DNA of 22,016 bases from Chara braunii (GCA_003427395.1 BFEA01000143.1:1723787-1745802), one strand, 5' to 3'; shown: positions 9,719 to 18,775, numbered from the stretch's first letter. The notes: generated from the sequence alone by a model not told the origin. Program-made: numbers and translations.

Positions 9719-11693
9719 TTGAATACCTCACTTCTCATGTTAGAATCATTCAAACAAGAATTCAAGATCAGGTGGAAAGAAACGAAAAAGGAACTGAAAG
9801 AGGAAGTTTTGATAAGGGACCTCCCACCTTCCATCCGGGAAATAAGTCACCGGGCGAGTCTTTTCTCAAGAAAGAAGGCTAGCAGGAGGGCAAGACAACA
9901 AAGCCTTGAGGCCATGGTGCAAATCGCAAAATTCAATCTAATATCTAACCCAGGAGCAAGCCTATACGAACAGCCCCTCGATGAAGCGCGTACAGAGCTT
10001 AGTCAATGGGCAGAGTGGATAAGACAAGGGTTAGCCATAAGAGCCAGAGTGAAGGATTGGGAAAGCAACGAAAGTATGACAAAATATTTCTTCCAAAGGA
10101 TTAAAACAGGACACAGGAATAACACAATACAAGCCTTAAGAGACTCCCTAGGCAACACACAAACTTCACAAGAAGGTATATTGAAAGTAGCGTCAGATTT
10201 CTACCAGAACGTATACCCGTCTAAAACCTTCCTTGAAAATCCTGGCAACGTGAGGAAAGCAAGAGAGAAATTCTTAAAGTACCTAGACAAAAGTATCAAT
10301 CAAGAATAAAAGGAAATCCTAGAAAAAGAGATTACCAAGTCGGAACTATTAGAAGCCCTTCAAAGTATGCAGCCTAACAAAACCCTCGGTAGAGACGGAC
10401 TTCCCAAGGAGTTTTGGCAACCTAACTGACATCAAGTAGGGGATACAGTCACCGAATTCTTCAAGGAAGCATTCGCTAAAGGCTCTATAGGAGAGGACTT
10501 CAGTACAGGCGTGGTCACGCTGATATACAAGAAAGGCGACTGCACAGACATAAGAAACTACAGACCCATAACTCTCTTGCGAGTAATATATAAAATTCTA
10601 TCTAAAACCCTAGCAAATAGAATAAAGAATATTACTGACAAATGTTTCCAACTTTCCACATTAAACAAACAGGTTTCATTCCGGGGAGATACATTCTAGA
10701 TAACGTAGTAACCCTAAACGAAGCTACCAAATTCATAAACGATAAAAAAGTACAAGCGGCCATACTATTCTTTGACTTCGAAAAAGCCTACGATCAGGTA
10801 AACTGGGATTTCCTCCAACAGAGCATGGAAAAAATGTTGGTAGGACCAAACTTCCGCAGATGGGTAAAAGTATTATACGGGGTTGCCAGGGGTATGGTAC
10901 AGGTCAATGAACATCTTTCCGAAAATATAGAATGTCGAGATCGGTCAGACAGGGAGACCCGCTCGCAGCACCTATCTTCCTTTTTGTGATGGAAGCAATA
11001 GCAACCTTCCTCCGCAAGGATCCTTCAATAGAAAGGCTAACCATACAACAAGACGGAAGGTCTTTTCCCATACCCACAGCTATACTCTTCGCAAACGATC
11101 TAACCGTGTTGATAAGGGCTTCTGACTCCTCTTTCCAAACCCTCACAAAACCCATGCAAGCCTTCCAACTAGCAGCTGAAATGAAAATTAACTGGAACAA
11201 AACAGTCGGATGGTGGTTAGCCTCCTCTCATCCTCCCCAACAAACCCAAACCATCCAGGGCATACAATGGTTGGACGCTCAACAACCGACGCGCTTTCTT
11301 GGCATCCAAATCTCAACTGAAGGAACAAGCAATGTATGAGGAACCAGTCTTCTTCTTAAAATGACAAACAAAATGGATGGATGGCAAGCAACGAACGTAT
11401 CACTGATGGGAAGAGTGTTGGTACTTAATACTGCAATACTATCTACGGGTTGGTATGTAGCATCTCTCTGGAACCCACCAACAAGTTTTTTCACAACTCT
11501 CAAAAGAAAATTAGGAGCTTACCTCTGGACTGGAAAAGTAGAAAAAAAAAGGTACATCTCCAAAGTGGCCTGGAAGTACATCACCAGACCCAAAGTTCAA
11601 GGTGGATTAGGACTCCTAAATCCCGCAGTACAATTCCAAGCTTTGCAACACAAGTGGATAATAAAAATCCTTTTCAACAGGGAACTGCCATGA
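9719..11693 (+). pseudogene. Inner LINE ORF2: linker and reverse transcriptase
   Basis: The linker carries KYFFQRIKTGHRNNTIQAL (about 10084). RT begins at LLEALQSMQPNKTLGRDGLP (about 10350) and continues through LIYKKGDCTDIRNYRPITLL, QTGFIPGRYILDN, motif A FFDFEKAYDQVNW, motif B RQGDPLAAPIFLFVMEAI, and FANDLTVLI where F/YADD is expected (11088-11099). The first catalytic Asp of that pair is Asn, so polymerase activity should be lost. Breaks are TAA at 10307, TGA at 10427, frameshifts near 10660 and 10925, TGA at 11337 and TGA at 11691. The thumb region (LGAYLWTGKVEKKRYISKVA) follows. Context and order make the family assignment secure. Confidence 0.93.
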
Positions 11694-13304
11694 CACGAAA
11701 TGGCTCTCCAGCAGATTCGTAACCTAGTGCCGTTCAGAGTTGACCCCTCCATAGAGGGATACCATTGGATTCTCAATCCCTCATGGACCCCAAGAAGGAT
11801 GGAAAGGGGAGGAATATCGAAAGACAAGGACCCACCGAGCGAACACTGGGCCACACTAATAAAGCACTGGAGAAACTGCTTCCCGCAAAAGTCAAGAACC
11901 CCAAGAATAAGAGAGGAAGNCCTGAGACAACCGCTGTTNGGGAATCCCCTGCTGACAGACCANAATGGNAGANTATGGGCCCTAAACACGNAAGGCANAC
12001 AGNGGAGAAAATGGATGAGCAAGGGAGTGTGNAAAATANAGCACATATGGAANCCNGACGAAAACAGATGGACCACCGAACAGGAACTCAGATCCAAACT
12101 CAAAGGGGTTCACAATCTAAAGGAACACCTAGACAAACTCATAGAAAGCATCCCGCTCAAATGGGGCCTCCTTCTGAAAAGCAAACCTAAGTGGTCAGTA
12201 GGGGATTGGGCCACAAAAAAGGAGGCAGAACGACCGTCTGTCGCCTACAAGTTGATCCAGGTGACAGATACGGAAGAAGGGAAAGCTGAATTTGTTGTGT
12301 ATGAGTTGGATGAGGCGCACAGATCGTGGGTAAAACCAGCTAAAACATTAGAAGCAAGGTCAACACAAACTCTTAGCACACTCAAAAGAGTACGCGCATG
12401 CACACTCAAGATTGTTCTTAAACACAGCCCCCCCAACCAACCAAAGCCAAACAAAGTTAAACTTTTTAGACCAGAGTTGGACATTAAGGACCTGGAGGTG
12501 GACCCAGCGGAATGGGGATGGATGGTTCCTAGTAGCTCGGGGCGAGCCAAAAAGGTCATCCCAATTTACGAGTATGAAGTCAAAACAGGTTACAAACTAG
12601 GCAACCGCACAAAGGACCCCCAACCAGTAATCTCAGAAAGATGGAAAAAGAACCTTAGCGAAAATGCAGGATGGGTTAATAAAATCCCATGGCGCCAATA
12701 CACAAACATTAGACCAGCAAGAATCAGAAGTCTACAGTGGTTGATACTCTACTGGGCACTACCAGTCAACCAATGGCTAGCCAAAAGGAGGAAACAGGAA
12801 GAATCCCAACAACAAAGCGCACTGTGCATGGTTTGCGACGACAGAGCCGAAGAATCCTTGGTCCACTGTTTAATAACCTGCCGCCAAGCACAAGAGATAT
12901 GGAATAGAACTAGAATCCTCTGGAATAAACTAACAGTAAGCGATTTCCCCAACAGCCCGTTATACCTCCTATCAGGTAGATCGGAAAGTGAAGAAGCAAA
13001 CGAAGAATTTACTAATGTGGCCGACCTATGGAGGAGAGCAGCGCTTTGGATAAATTGGAAGGCAAGATGCAAGGGTACCATAGAAGGCCAATTACCAAGC
13101 ATAGAAGAGAGATGGACAGAAACAAAACAAATAATACAAACAGAAATAAGAGCCCGCTGGTCCAGAGAGCAAAAAGAACAACAGAGGATAATACAACCAG
13201 ACAAAAGGGATCTGATCCAGAAAAGAATCGAAAAAAATTGGTTGTTGGGAGACAAAATCGCAGAAACAGAAGGGAGGAGCTTACACTTCGTAAACTGGGA
13301 TTAG
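11694..13304 (+). pseudogene. Inner LINE ORF2: C-terminal region with CCHC finger
   Basis: This continues in frame directly after the TGA at 11691-11693; the first Met is at 11700, and the segment is open for 534 codons to TAG at 13302-13304. It contains LKGVHNLKEHLDKLIESI, VGDWATKK and DIKDLEVDPAEWGW. A zinc-binding finger CMVC-x9-H-x4-C follows (Cys376, Cys379, His389, Cys394 counted from 11700), then LWINWKARCKGTIEG. This is the C-terminal zinc-binding region typical of plant-type LINE reverse transcriptases. Twelve N calls (11920-12056) leave unknown residues. The segment is uninterrupted but has no start of its own, so it is the tail of the broken ORF2 and not an independent gene. Confidence 0.88.
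11920..12056. other. Cluster of 12 isolated N calls
   Basis: Single Ns occur at 11920, 11939, 11963, 11969, 11973, 11991, 11998, 12003, 12032, 12039, 12053 and 12056, all inside ORF2. Isolated Ns of this kind look like ambiguous consensus bases where reads from several similar LINE copies were merged. Confidence 0.9.
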
Positions 13305-13567
13305 AGGATAAAAAGGCCTGCCCAAGGCACATTCTTGCCCTGAAAAGCAGAAGGCTGCAACGGTTAAAGGTCTATGCAGCCATTTAAGCAAACCCCGCAC
13401 CATACATCAGACGGAAAAATATAGAGCACAACAGTCGGGAAATAGGCACAGTCTGCTCCGAGAACGCGGAAGGAGATACAGCTCACTACAAATTACACAG
13501 TAAAAAGGAGACAGAACGCTGAGTACGAGTCACATCTATCTGAAACCCACTATTCCCAACCTCCTCT

Positions 13568-13733
13568 CCTGAGCAACCCTCTCAAATTCCCCTATAGATT
13601 AACATCCCCCATTCAGACAAGAGGCGACGGAATACCAGACGAGAGCCTCGACACTCTGAGGCTCACTCTCCTTAACCCCCTTCCCTGAGCAACCCATCCA
13701 ACTTCCCCTCTTAACTAACATCCCCAATCAGGT
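13568..13733. repeat. Two imperfect direct repeats of about 50 bp
   Basis: The block at 13568-13617 starts CCTGAGCAACCC and holds TTAACATCCCCCATTCAG. It recurs at 13684-13733 starting CCTGAGCAACCC and holding CTAACATCCCCAATCAG. Spacing is 116 bp start to start. Both lie just after the ORF2 stop. Confidence 0.8.
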
Positions 13734-14113
13734 TCGAAAGGCAGGAAAACTCTGGATCGGACACATCAGGAAGGTGTTGGTATGGGCCACACGGAAAGAG
13801 AGATGCAGCAGACCAATTGAAGGATAGTCCAGATCACGGGGGAAGGTTCAGGTGGAAACCAGAACGATGAAACAAGCCGAGACCCTGTGCAGATGGCGGA
13901 AGACCAAGCAAGCCTGGACAGAAGACGAGGAACACTGAAAGAAGGAGAGACAGAGGTCTTACAAGAACTGGTGGTCAAATGGCAAGACTGCAGAGATATG
14001 AGAGGACCGTATATGCAGGAAAGAGAGGCTGTTACATACTTCAATGAGTATGGGCAGAACCAAAGATCAACCAATATAGGATGAGCATTTATGCAGCGGA
14101 AGTCTGATAACGA

Positions 14114-14155
14114 ACTGACTCACATAGACTGACTCACATAGACTGACTCACATAG
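14114..14155. repeat. 14-bp tandem repeat, three copies
   Basis: ACTGACTCACATAG is repeated three times exactly (14114-14127, 14128-14141, 14142-14155). Confidence 0.95.
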
Positions 14156-14540
14156 CATCACTCCACACACATACAATCGTGAGATGGTGGGGTCTGAGCC
14201 ATACAAAGAAGGTGCTCAGCCCCGTACACAACATACACAGATGAATGGGGGAGGAGAGACGAAGGAGGTGGGGTAGGTAGACAGCACTGAAAGTCACCGA
14301 GATAGAATCTGATAGGTCACCGATATGGTAGTCCAAAATGTCATCCAACAAGATCAAAATGTCACGGACGATAGGTCACCAATGTCGGAGGTACAGAGTC
14401 CAAATGTAACCGGTGTCCGAACTGTGATGCAGCCGAGTATCAGCCCCAACAATCTCCAAGTCTCCAATCAGGTAAGTACCACAGTCTCATATCACCGAAG
14501 TCCAACTCTGATCTCTGTCCAACTGGATAGTCTCCAATCT

Positions 14541-14552
14541 GAAGAAGAAGAA

Positions 14553-14584
<32 letters not shown>

Positions 14585-14636
14585 AGAGGAAGAAGAAGAA
14601 GAGGGAGGAGAAGAAGAGGAGAGAGAGAGAGAGAGG
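14541..14636. repeat. (GAA)n/(GA)n purine tract
   Basis: GAA and GGA triplets run from 14541 and turn into GA dinucleotides to 14636. The poly-Glu and poly-Leu reading frames over it are repeat artefacts. Confidence 0.93.
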
Positions 14637-14784
14637 GGACTGGCGAGGGAGAGGAGGAGAGATCCTCCAAGCTCCCAGTACCTCAGGCGGCAATGGCCGC
14701 CGTGCTGGCTCAGTCGCCCTGCCGCTGCTCCGCTCGCTGCTGCGCTAATCTGCGCTATGCTGCGCTCCTGCTTCAGCCCCTGCG

Positions 14785-14809
14785 NTAANTTTAGCGCATC
14801 AAAACAGCN
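14785..14809. other. Three isolated N calls
   Basis: Ns at 14785, 14789 and 14809 lie at the edge of the hairpin cluster, next to repeated CTGCGCT words (14735-14767). They suggest a poorly resolved repeat consensus. Confidence 0.8.
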
Positions 14810-14897
14810 CTCTGGCGCTGACCATACCGTACCGGTATAGTGCCGGTAGGTCGATCCTCAACTGAGGCAGGTACCGGTACTTATACCGGTAGGCCAT

Positions 14898-15134
14898 GGT
14901 CTGGCCTCAATGCTGCGAGGCCAGGCCAGACCCTGGACCGTCCAGATGGACAGTTCAGCCTCAATCGGCGGGCGGCAGCTTCAAGAGCGCCGCCAGGCCC
15001 AAACGAAGTGTCGTTTGGGCCTAACCGATGGTGCTGGTCCCAAAATCAGGCCTTTAGGGCCTGTAATTCAAAAAAGGTCGGGCCTTGAGGCCCTGGTGTG
15101 TCCCTCCGGCCCTAAGTCGGGTCCGGTAGGACCC
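14898..15134. repeat. Cluster of five GC-rich hairpins
   Basis: Inverted repeats: GGTCTGGCCT/AGGCCAGACC (14898-14907 with 14923-14932); AGGCCCAAACGA, loop AGTG, TCGTTTGGGCCT (14995-15022); CAGGCC/GGCCTG (15047-15063); GGGCC/GGCCC (15080-15093); GGGTCC/GGACCC (15119-15134). All arms match perfectly. Palindromic ACCGGT words lie just upstream (about 14830-14890). Confidence 0.85.
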
Positions 15135-15857
15135 GTGTGGCATCGAAGATGTAACAGAGGCATAACTCAGTTCCAAAAGGGAGCTCTCAACAGAGGCTAA
15201 CGACGGGTGGAGCAATCACTTCTTAAACACGAGATGACTGCAATTGCCGGAAAGACTGGCAAAATTCAAACTCAGGAAGAGGCTATCGACAACAGATAAC
15301 TGAGGACGGGCAAAACACCTCCGGATCAGACCTCCACGGGAGATTCACAAGCCTAAACTACCACAGCTATGGAAGGATAACATGGAGATGGACGGATGGC
15401 ACCAAAAGACCAGAACAAGGGGAAAAGATTGACTCAAAGGGATGTTGGAGTATGGGTACACAGGTCGAGGGCTTAAGGTTCAGGGTTCTAGTGACGATTT
15501 AAAGAAAGGAGGACAGTTAAAATGGGACAGGAGACATCACGCCTCTGAGGCAGGACAGAGGAGTGGGGAGGACGCAGGCCAGCAAGGACAAAAGATGGGC
15601 TCTTTCTAGGTTGCATAGTGCTATTTGACAGTTCTGGCATCCAGATCTGAGAGGAAAGAGAGGGACATGGCAAACTGACAGTCAATCCTCCACCAAAGTG
15701 GAGCAATCAATGCTGTTCAAGGTTCCTTCGGCCAAACGGAAGGAAGCGTGTGTGAGTTTCAATGTAATGTATATTCTGACTTGCCGGTGGAGTAGGAACC
15801 GGATTGACGCTCCCCAGAATAGAACGGAGCCAGGACCATAAGGCCCTGTGTTATGTT

Positions 15858-15898
15858 AAAAAAAAAAGAAAAAAAACTTAAAAAAAAAAAAAAAAAAA
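15858..15898 (+). repeat. Poly(A) tail of the inner LINE
   Basis: The A runs (10 A, G, 8 A, CTT, 19 A) are followed by one G and then the right target site duplication. This position and orientation are expected of a tail made by target-primed reverse transcription. Confidence 0.9.
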
Positions 15899-15899
15899 G

Positions 15900-15915
15900 A
15901 GAGAGATTTCCCTAT
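15900..15915. repeat. Target site duplication, right copy (16 bp)
   Basis: AGAGAGATTTCCCTAT matches 3536-3551 at every base. It lies directly after the poly(A) tail and inside the RT frame of the older minus-strand LINE. Confidence 0.93.
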
Positions 15916-16021
15916 AGTTTCTAATGTCTGTTGGATTGTGTTTCTTGTAAAAGTAAAAATAGTACTCGTGTGCTTTAAGTTCTCCCTGTGTGCCTCTATT
16001 CAAGCCTTCTCCATAAAGTGG
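15900..16021 (-). pseudogene. Older LINE, RT finger fragment, minus strand
   Basis: The minus-strand translation reads FYKKHNPTDIRNYREISL and stops at the insertion junction. It matches IYKKGDCTDIRNYRPITLL of the inner LINE. The next residues of the older RT are found 12.3 kb away, from 3551 leftward. Upstream, MEKA (about 16020) matches the FKEA segment. The usually invariant Pro of YRPIS reads Glu in both flanks, so the change predates the insertion. Confidence 0.88.
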
Positions 16022-16146
16022 AAATGTTATGTGTGTTACGATCCAGGTCCTTCCCAAAGTGCAAATTCACAATGAAAGACAATGCCACCCAATTGCGAAA
16101 GAAGTGAAAGCACTTGCAAAAGATAGAGACCAAAGAAGAGAGAAAA

Positions 16147-16173
16147 AAGAAGAAGAAGAAGAAGAAGAAGAAG
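16147..16173. repeat. (AAG)9 microsatellite
   Basis: Nine AAG units lie near the left edge of the 1.2-kb insertion. Poly-Lys and poly-Leu frames over it are artefacts. A shorter AAT repeat follows at about 16260-16272. Confidence 0.9.
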
Positions 16174-16406
16174 ATGTACACCAGCAAGGCCAATGACAAA
16201 TCCCCCTTCTCTCTCCACCTTCCTTCTTCTCCTTCACTTCGCCAATCTTATTCTTCTTCCAATAATAATAATAACAATGAGTGGATGAATCAGAATCAAT
16301 ATCCGAAGTTCCCTCTTACTGCTGACACAACATCAGGTCAACCATAGTCATGGCTTCGCCCTTTGTCCTCCTCTCACACGCCTAGGCTATGGCGGACTAC
16401 TAAGGG

Positions 16407-16486
16407 CTCTGCCCTCATGTCCAAAGGACAACCCAAGCAGCTATGTCTCTGCCCTCCTGTCCAAAGGACAACACAAAGCAGCTATG
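16407..16486. repeat. Tandem duplication of a 39-40 bp unit
   Basis: The unit at 16407-16445 (CTCTGCCCTCATGTCCAAAG, ending GCAGCTATG) recurs at 16447-16486 with few differences. No reading frame of interest crosses it. Confidence 0.93.
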
Positions 16487-16900
16487 CCGCTGCTCAATAA
16501 GCCAACATGCCTGACTCTGCCTCGAGCTTCCTTGATGCGGCAATTCCCCGACTGGGTTCTTCCAGATGCAGTGGCAGCACTCCAAGTCCAGCGGTTGGCT
16601 CCACCAGTATGTTGCCAATCCTTGCACACCGCAAATGAGGAGTTGCTTGCTCCTCCCGAAGATATAGCGGCCTACTGGCCTCTGGGGTGGTGACTTCGTA
16701 GGCCGAGCGGCCTCCAAGCAACCGGTACCTCCTCCCTTTTGGAGGGAAACATCATTGCAGGCTCTGATATCGTCCAGACAGGCCTTAGACTCAGGCTATT
16801 TGGACTGGTACCGGCCTACCTTTAACCTACTGCTACTGGGCCTCTAAAAATGCCAACTTTTGTCTTCTTCTGGTCGGCCTCCAGTGCCCGACACTTCTAC

Positions 16901-16990
16901 CACTACTTGAGTGGTACCGGCCTACCTGCTACTTGAGTGTTTTTCCCACTGTTCTAAGTGTCGCGGGCCTACCCCCGCTACTTGAGTGTT
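16901..16990. repeat. Recurring CTACTTGAGTG motif with GGCCTACC
   Basis: CTACTTGAGTG occurs three times (about 16902, 16930 and 16979), spaced by GGTACCGGCCTACC and GCGGGCCTACC words. Related words (GGTACCGGCCTACC near 16807) lie just upstream. This is a degenerate short-unit repeat. Confidence 0.75.
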
Positions 16991-17245
16991 TTCCCCGCTG
17001 CAACCCTCAAAGTCACGGCCACAGGTAAGTACCAGCCCTGCAGGGCCTTTCAACCAACAAGTACCCTTGCGGGTCACACACACACTCAGGCCGACAAGCA
17101 CTCAGACAGGCACGCAGACCAGCAGGCATGCACACACACAAACTTAGAAATCACAGCAGAATGCGGGAATCTCAGCAAGGCATACATTCCAGCGGCAAAT
17201 CCCAGAAATCAGCACTCACTGTGTTCTCAGTCTCTGATTTGGTGG

Positions 17246-17984
17246 GTCATTACATGTGCCAGCCAGAAGGCGACCCAAAACTCCTTAGAAAGTCTGTCTA
17301 GCCCAGGGGATTTGTTTGGTTTTATTGACTGCAGTGCTACGAAGACCTCATGTTCAGAGATCGGCATGTCGAAAGTTGCAGCCTGCTCTGCTGAGATTTA
17401 ATTTATCTTGTCCAAGTGTGTCAGAAATTTGGCTGTCGCGTGTGAGGTTTCACGGTGTGAGTAGTCATGCTCTTTAGATGTGCAGAGGTTTTGATATAAG
17501 GCTCCAACTGCTGATGGCATCTTTTGTGGGTTGGAAGCCAGTCCCTCGTGTGCAGTTTATCTATGCTTGCATTCTTGGCATTTGTTTTGATTCTGTTGAA
17601 GAAGCACTTATCATTTTCTCGCCTTCTTCCTATTTTCTTATTTGGGCTCTCATCCTCAGGCCCTTGTTCCTCCATTCCTCTCATTCAGTTATCTTCTGCC
17701 TGGTCTGTTCAAAGACTCTTTCATATAGGTCGTTCCCTGGGTCACTTACGAGGGTTTTTTTTGTTACCCTTATTGCCTATTGCAACCCCTCCTCCCTTGC
17801 TTTTCTCTTGGAAGCTATTATTCTGGAGGCTCTAATTGTAGCTTCTCTCAGGGCAGTGCCAATTCAGGGAAATGCTGATTAGTGTAGTCATGCGTAAAGC
17901 ACGCAGACAGGACTGCGTCCCTTATTTTTGTTGTATTTAACAGTGAGTTGTTGATTTTGAAAACGCTTTGTCCCTTATTTGGTT
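17246..17984 (-). pseudogene. Older LINE ORF2: linker and start of RT, minus strand
   Basis: Reading leftward, CFFNRIKTNAKNASIDKL (about 17600) matches YFFQRIKTGHRNNTIQAL of the inner LINE. ALYQNLCTSK matches DFYQNVYPSK, and FVALQSIKPNKSPGLDRLSK (about 17330-17270) matches LLEALQSMQPNKTLGRDGLP, the N-terminal RT motif. At least one frameshift separates the blocks. The frame is cut at about 17250 by the 1.2-kb insertion. Confidence 0.88.
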
Positions 17985-18775
17985 TGTGGTTTCTAGGTTT
18001 AGAGATAAACTAATTGGTTTGTGGTCTAGGCCTGAGTACTGGGGAAGTTCTCATATTTCTATGCATGGATTGTTCCTATTGAGTGATCCTGACGTTAGGA
18101 AGTAATCTATTTGAGATGTCGAGACGTGTTGACTTCTGTTCTTTTTTAAGTGACTTCCTTGTTGTCCAGGTGCGGAACTCTAAATGGATCTATTAGATCC
18201 TTTTTCCATTATCAACTCATGGATGGGTAGGGCTTCATTCCACATTTAGGGCTTCATTCCACATTGATTGTACTGTACCAGGCAATCCTTCTGAAAAGCG
18301 GTCCATAGTTGGGTAAAGTGCAGGGTTCCAATCCCGGCTAGGACGAGCTGCATGTTGGGATCACACCTCGGGTGAAGACCCTCTATTAGTCTGGACATTT
18401 GATTCAAGGCATTCGGGGAGTAGACCGTTAGTATCCTGAACTTCTCTTCGCAGATTTGGAAAAGATGGTTCATCTTCCTTTTTCTGCATCTATGCTTGAT
18501 TCAATCCTAGTGATCCTATTTGCTGATTTGGATTTGACGTGTGTTAGGATAGCCACGCCTGCTGAATTAATGTGAGGGGTAGATGCCCAAATTGCCTCTT
18601 TTGTCCATTTTAGCTTCCTTTTTCGGATTCTGTTGGGTGAGTCTCTTGGATGCATAGCAGGTTCGGTGGAGACCCTCCAAACTAGTTTGTGCCCTTGATT
18701 AGATTATCCCATTTCTTATGATAAATTAGTACAGAGGACATGCCATTGACGTTCCATGATATAATTTTAAGGTCC
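17985..18775 (-). pseudogene. Older LINE ORF2: APE-type endonuclease, minus strand
   Basis: Motifs in order on the minus strand: LKIISWNVNGM (18760-18741), PPNLLCIQETH (about 18660-18635), AGVAILTHVKSKSANRIT, LVLAGDWNPA with a one-base deletion at the GDWN (about 18330), SQIDYFLTSGSL (about 18115-18080) and GLDHKPISLSL (about 18020). They match the inner LINE motifs one for one. A TAG follows KGTN, and a 19-bp tandem duplication (18228-18265) adds a further frameshift. The domain is inactive. Confidence 0.88.
18228..18265. repeat. Perfect 19-bp tandem duplication
   Basis: TAGGGCTTCATTCCACATT occurs twice head to tail (18228-18246 and 18247-18265) within the older endonuclease. Because 19 is not a multiple of three, it shifts the frame. 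Confidence 0.97.

Larger units (their letters stand above)
13305..15857 (+). other. 3' UTR of the inner LINE (2.55 kb, possibly with nested repeats)
   Basis: No ORF with homology lies between the ORF2 stop and the poly(A) tail. The region holds a pair of imperfect 50-bp repeats, a 14-bp triplicate, a GAA tract and a hairpin cluster (listed separately). Its length is unusual for a LINE 3' UTR; part (about 14640-15200) may be a later nested insertion, though no flanking duplication was found. Confidence 0.6.
3552..15899 (+). mobile_element. Large non-LTR retrotransposon (LINE), complete ends, about 12.35 kb
   Basis: The element starts with GGGG at 3552 and ends with a poly(A) tail, and a perfect 16-bp duplication of the target lies on either side. 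The order inside is C-rich leader, ORF1 with zinc knuckle, ORF2 with APE-type endonuclease, reverse transcriptase and C-terminal CCHC finger, then a 3' UTR. This is the standard plan of LINEs that move by target-primed reverse transcription. The length is roughly twice the usual 5-7 kb, because of the leader (2.8 kb), ORF1 (about 2.5 kb) and 3' UTR (2.55 kb). The 3' UTR may include later nested insertions. Stops and frameshifts mean this copy cannot act by itself. The clade cannot be named from motifs alone. Confidence 0.9.
16022..17245. mobile_element. Unclassified 1.2-kb insertion within the older RT
   Basis: The older RT reads from FWVAFW (about 17265) to MEKA (about 16020), yet in the inner LINE these motifs are only about 90 bp apart. 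The extra DNA is therefore an insertion. A 4-bp GTGG occurs at both edges (16018-16021 and 17242-17245) and may be a short target duplication. No coding domain, poly(A) tail or clear terminal inverted repeat is seen. It contains an (AAG)n tract, a 39-bp tandem duplication and GC-rich words with ACCGG and GGCCTACC. Type unknown. Confidence 0.5.

Noticed and set aside
7747-10429. Stop codon reassignment (TAG/TAA read as Gln)
   Set aside because: TGA also interrupts the same ORFs and frameshifts are present, so decay of a dead element is the simpler reading.
14114-14155. CRISPR-like array
   Set aside because: The units are directly adjacent without spacers, and the context is a eukaryotic LINE.
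14325-14840. 171-codon ORF with a poly-Glu run
   Set aside because: It is driven by the (GAA)n tract in the LINE 3' UTR, includes Ns and has no similarity to a known protein.
16484-16693. Short plus-strand ORF in the 1.2-kb insertion
   Set aside because: It overlaps an equally long minus-strand frame and has no recognisable motif.
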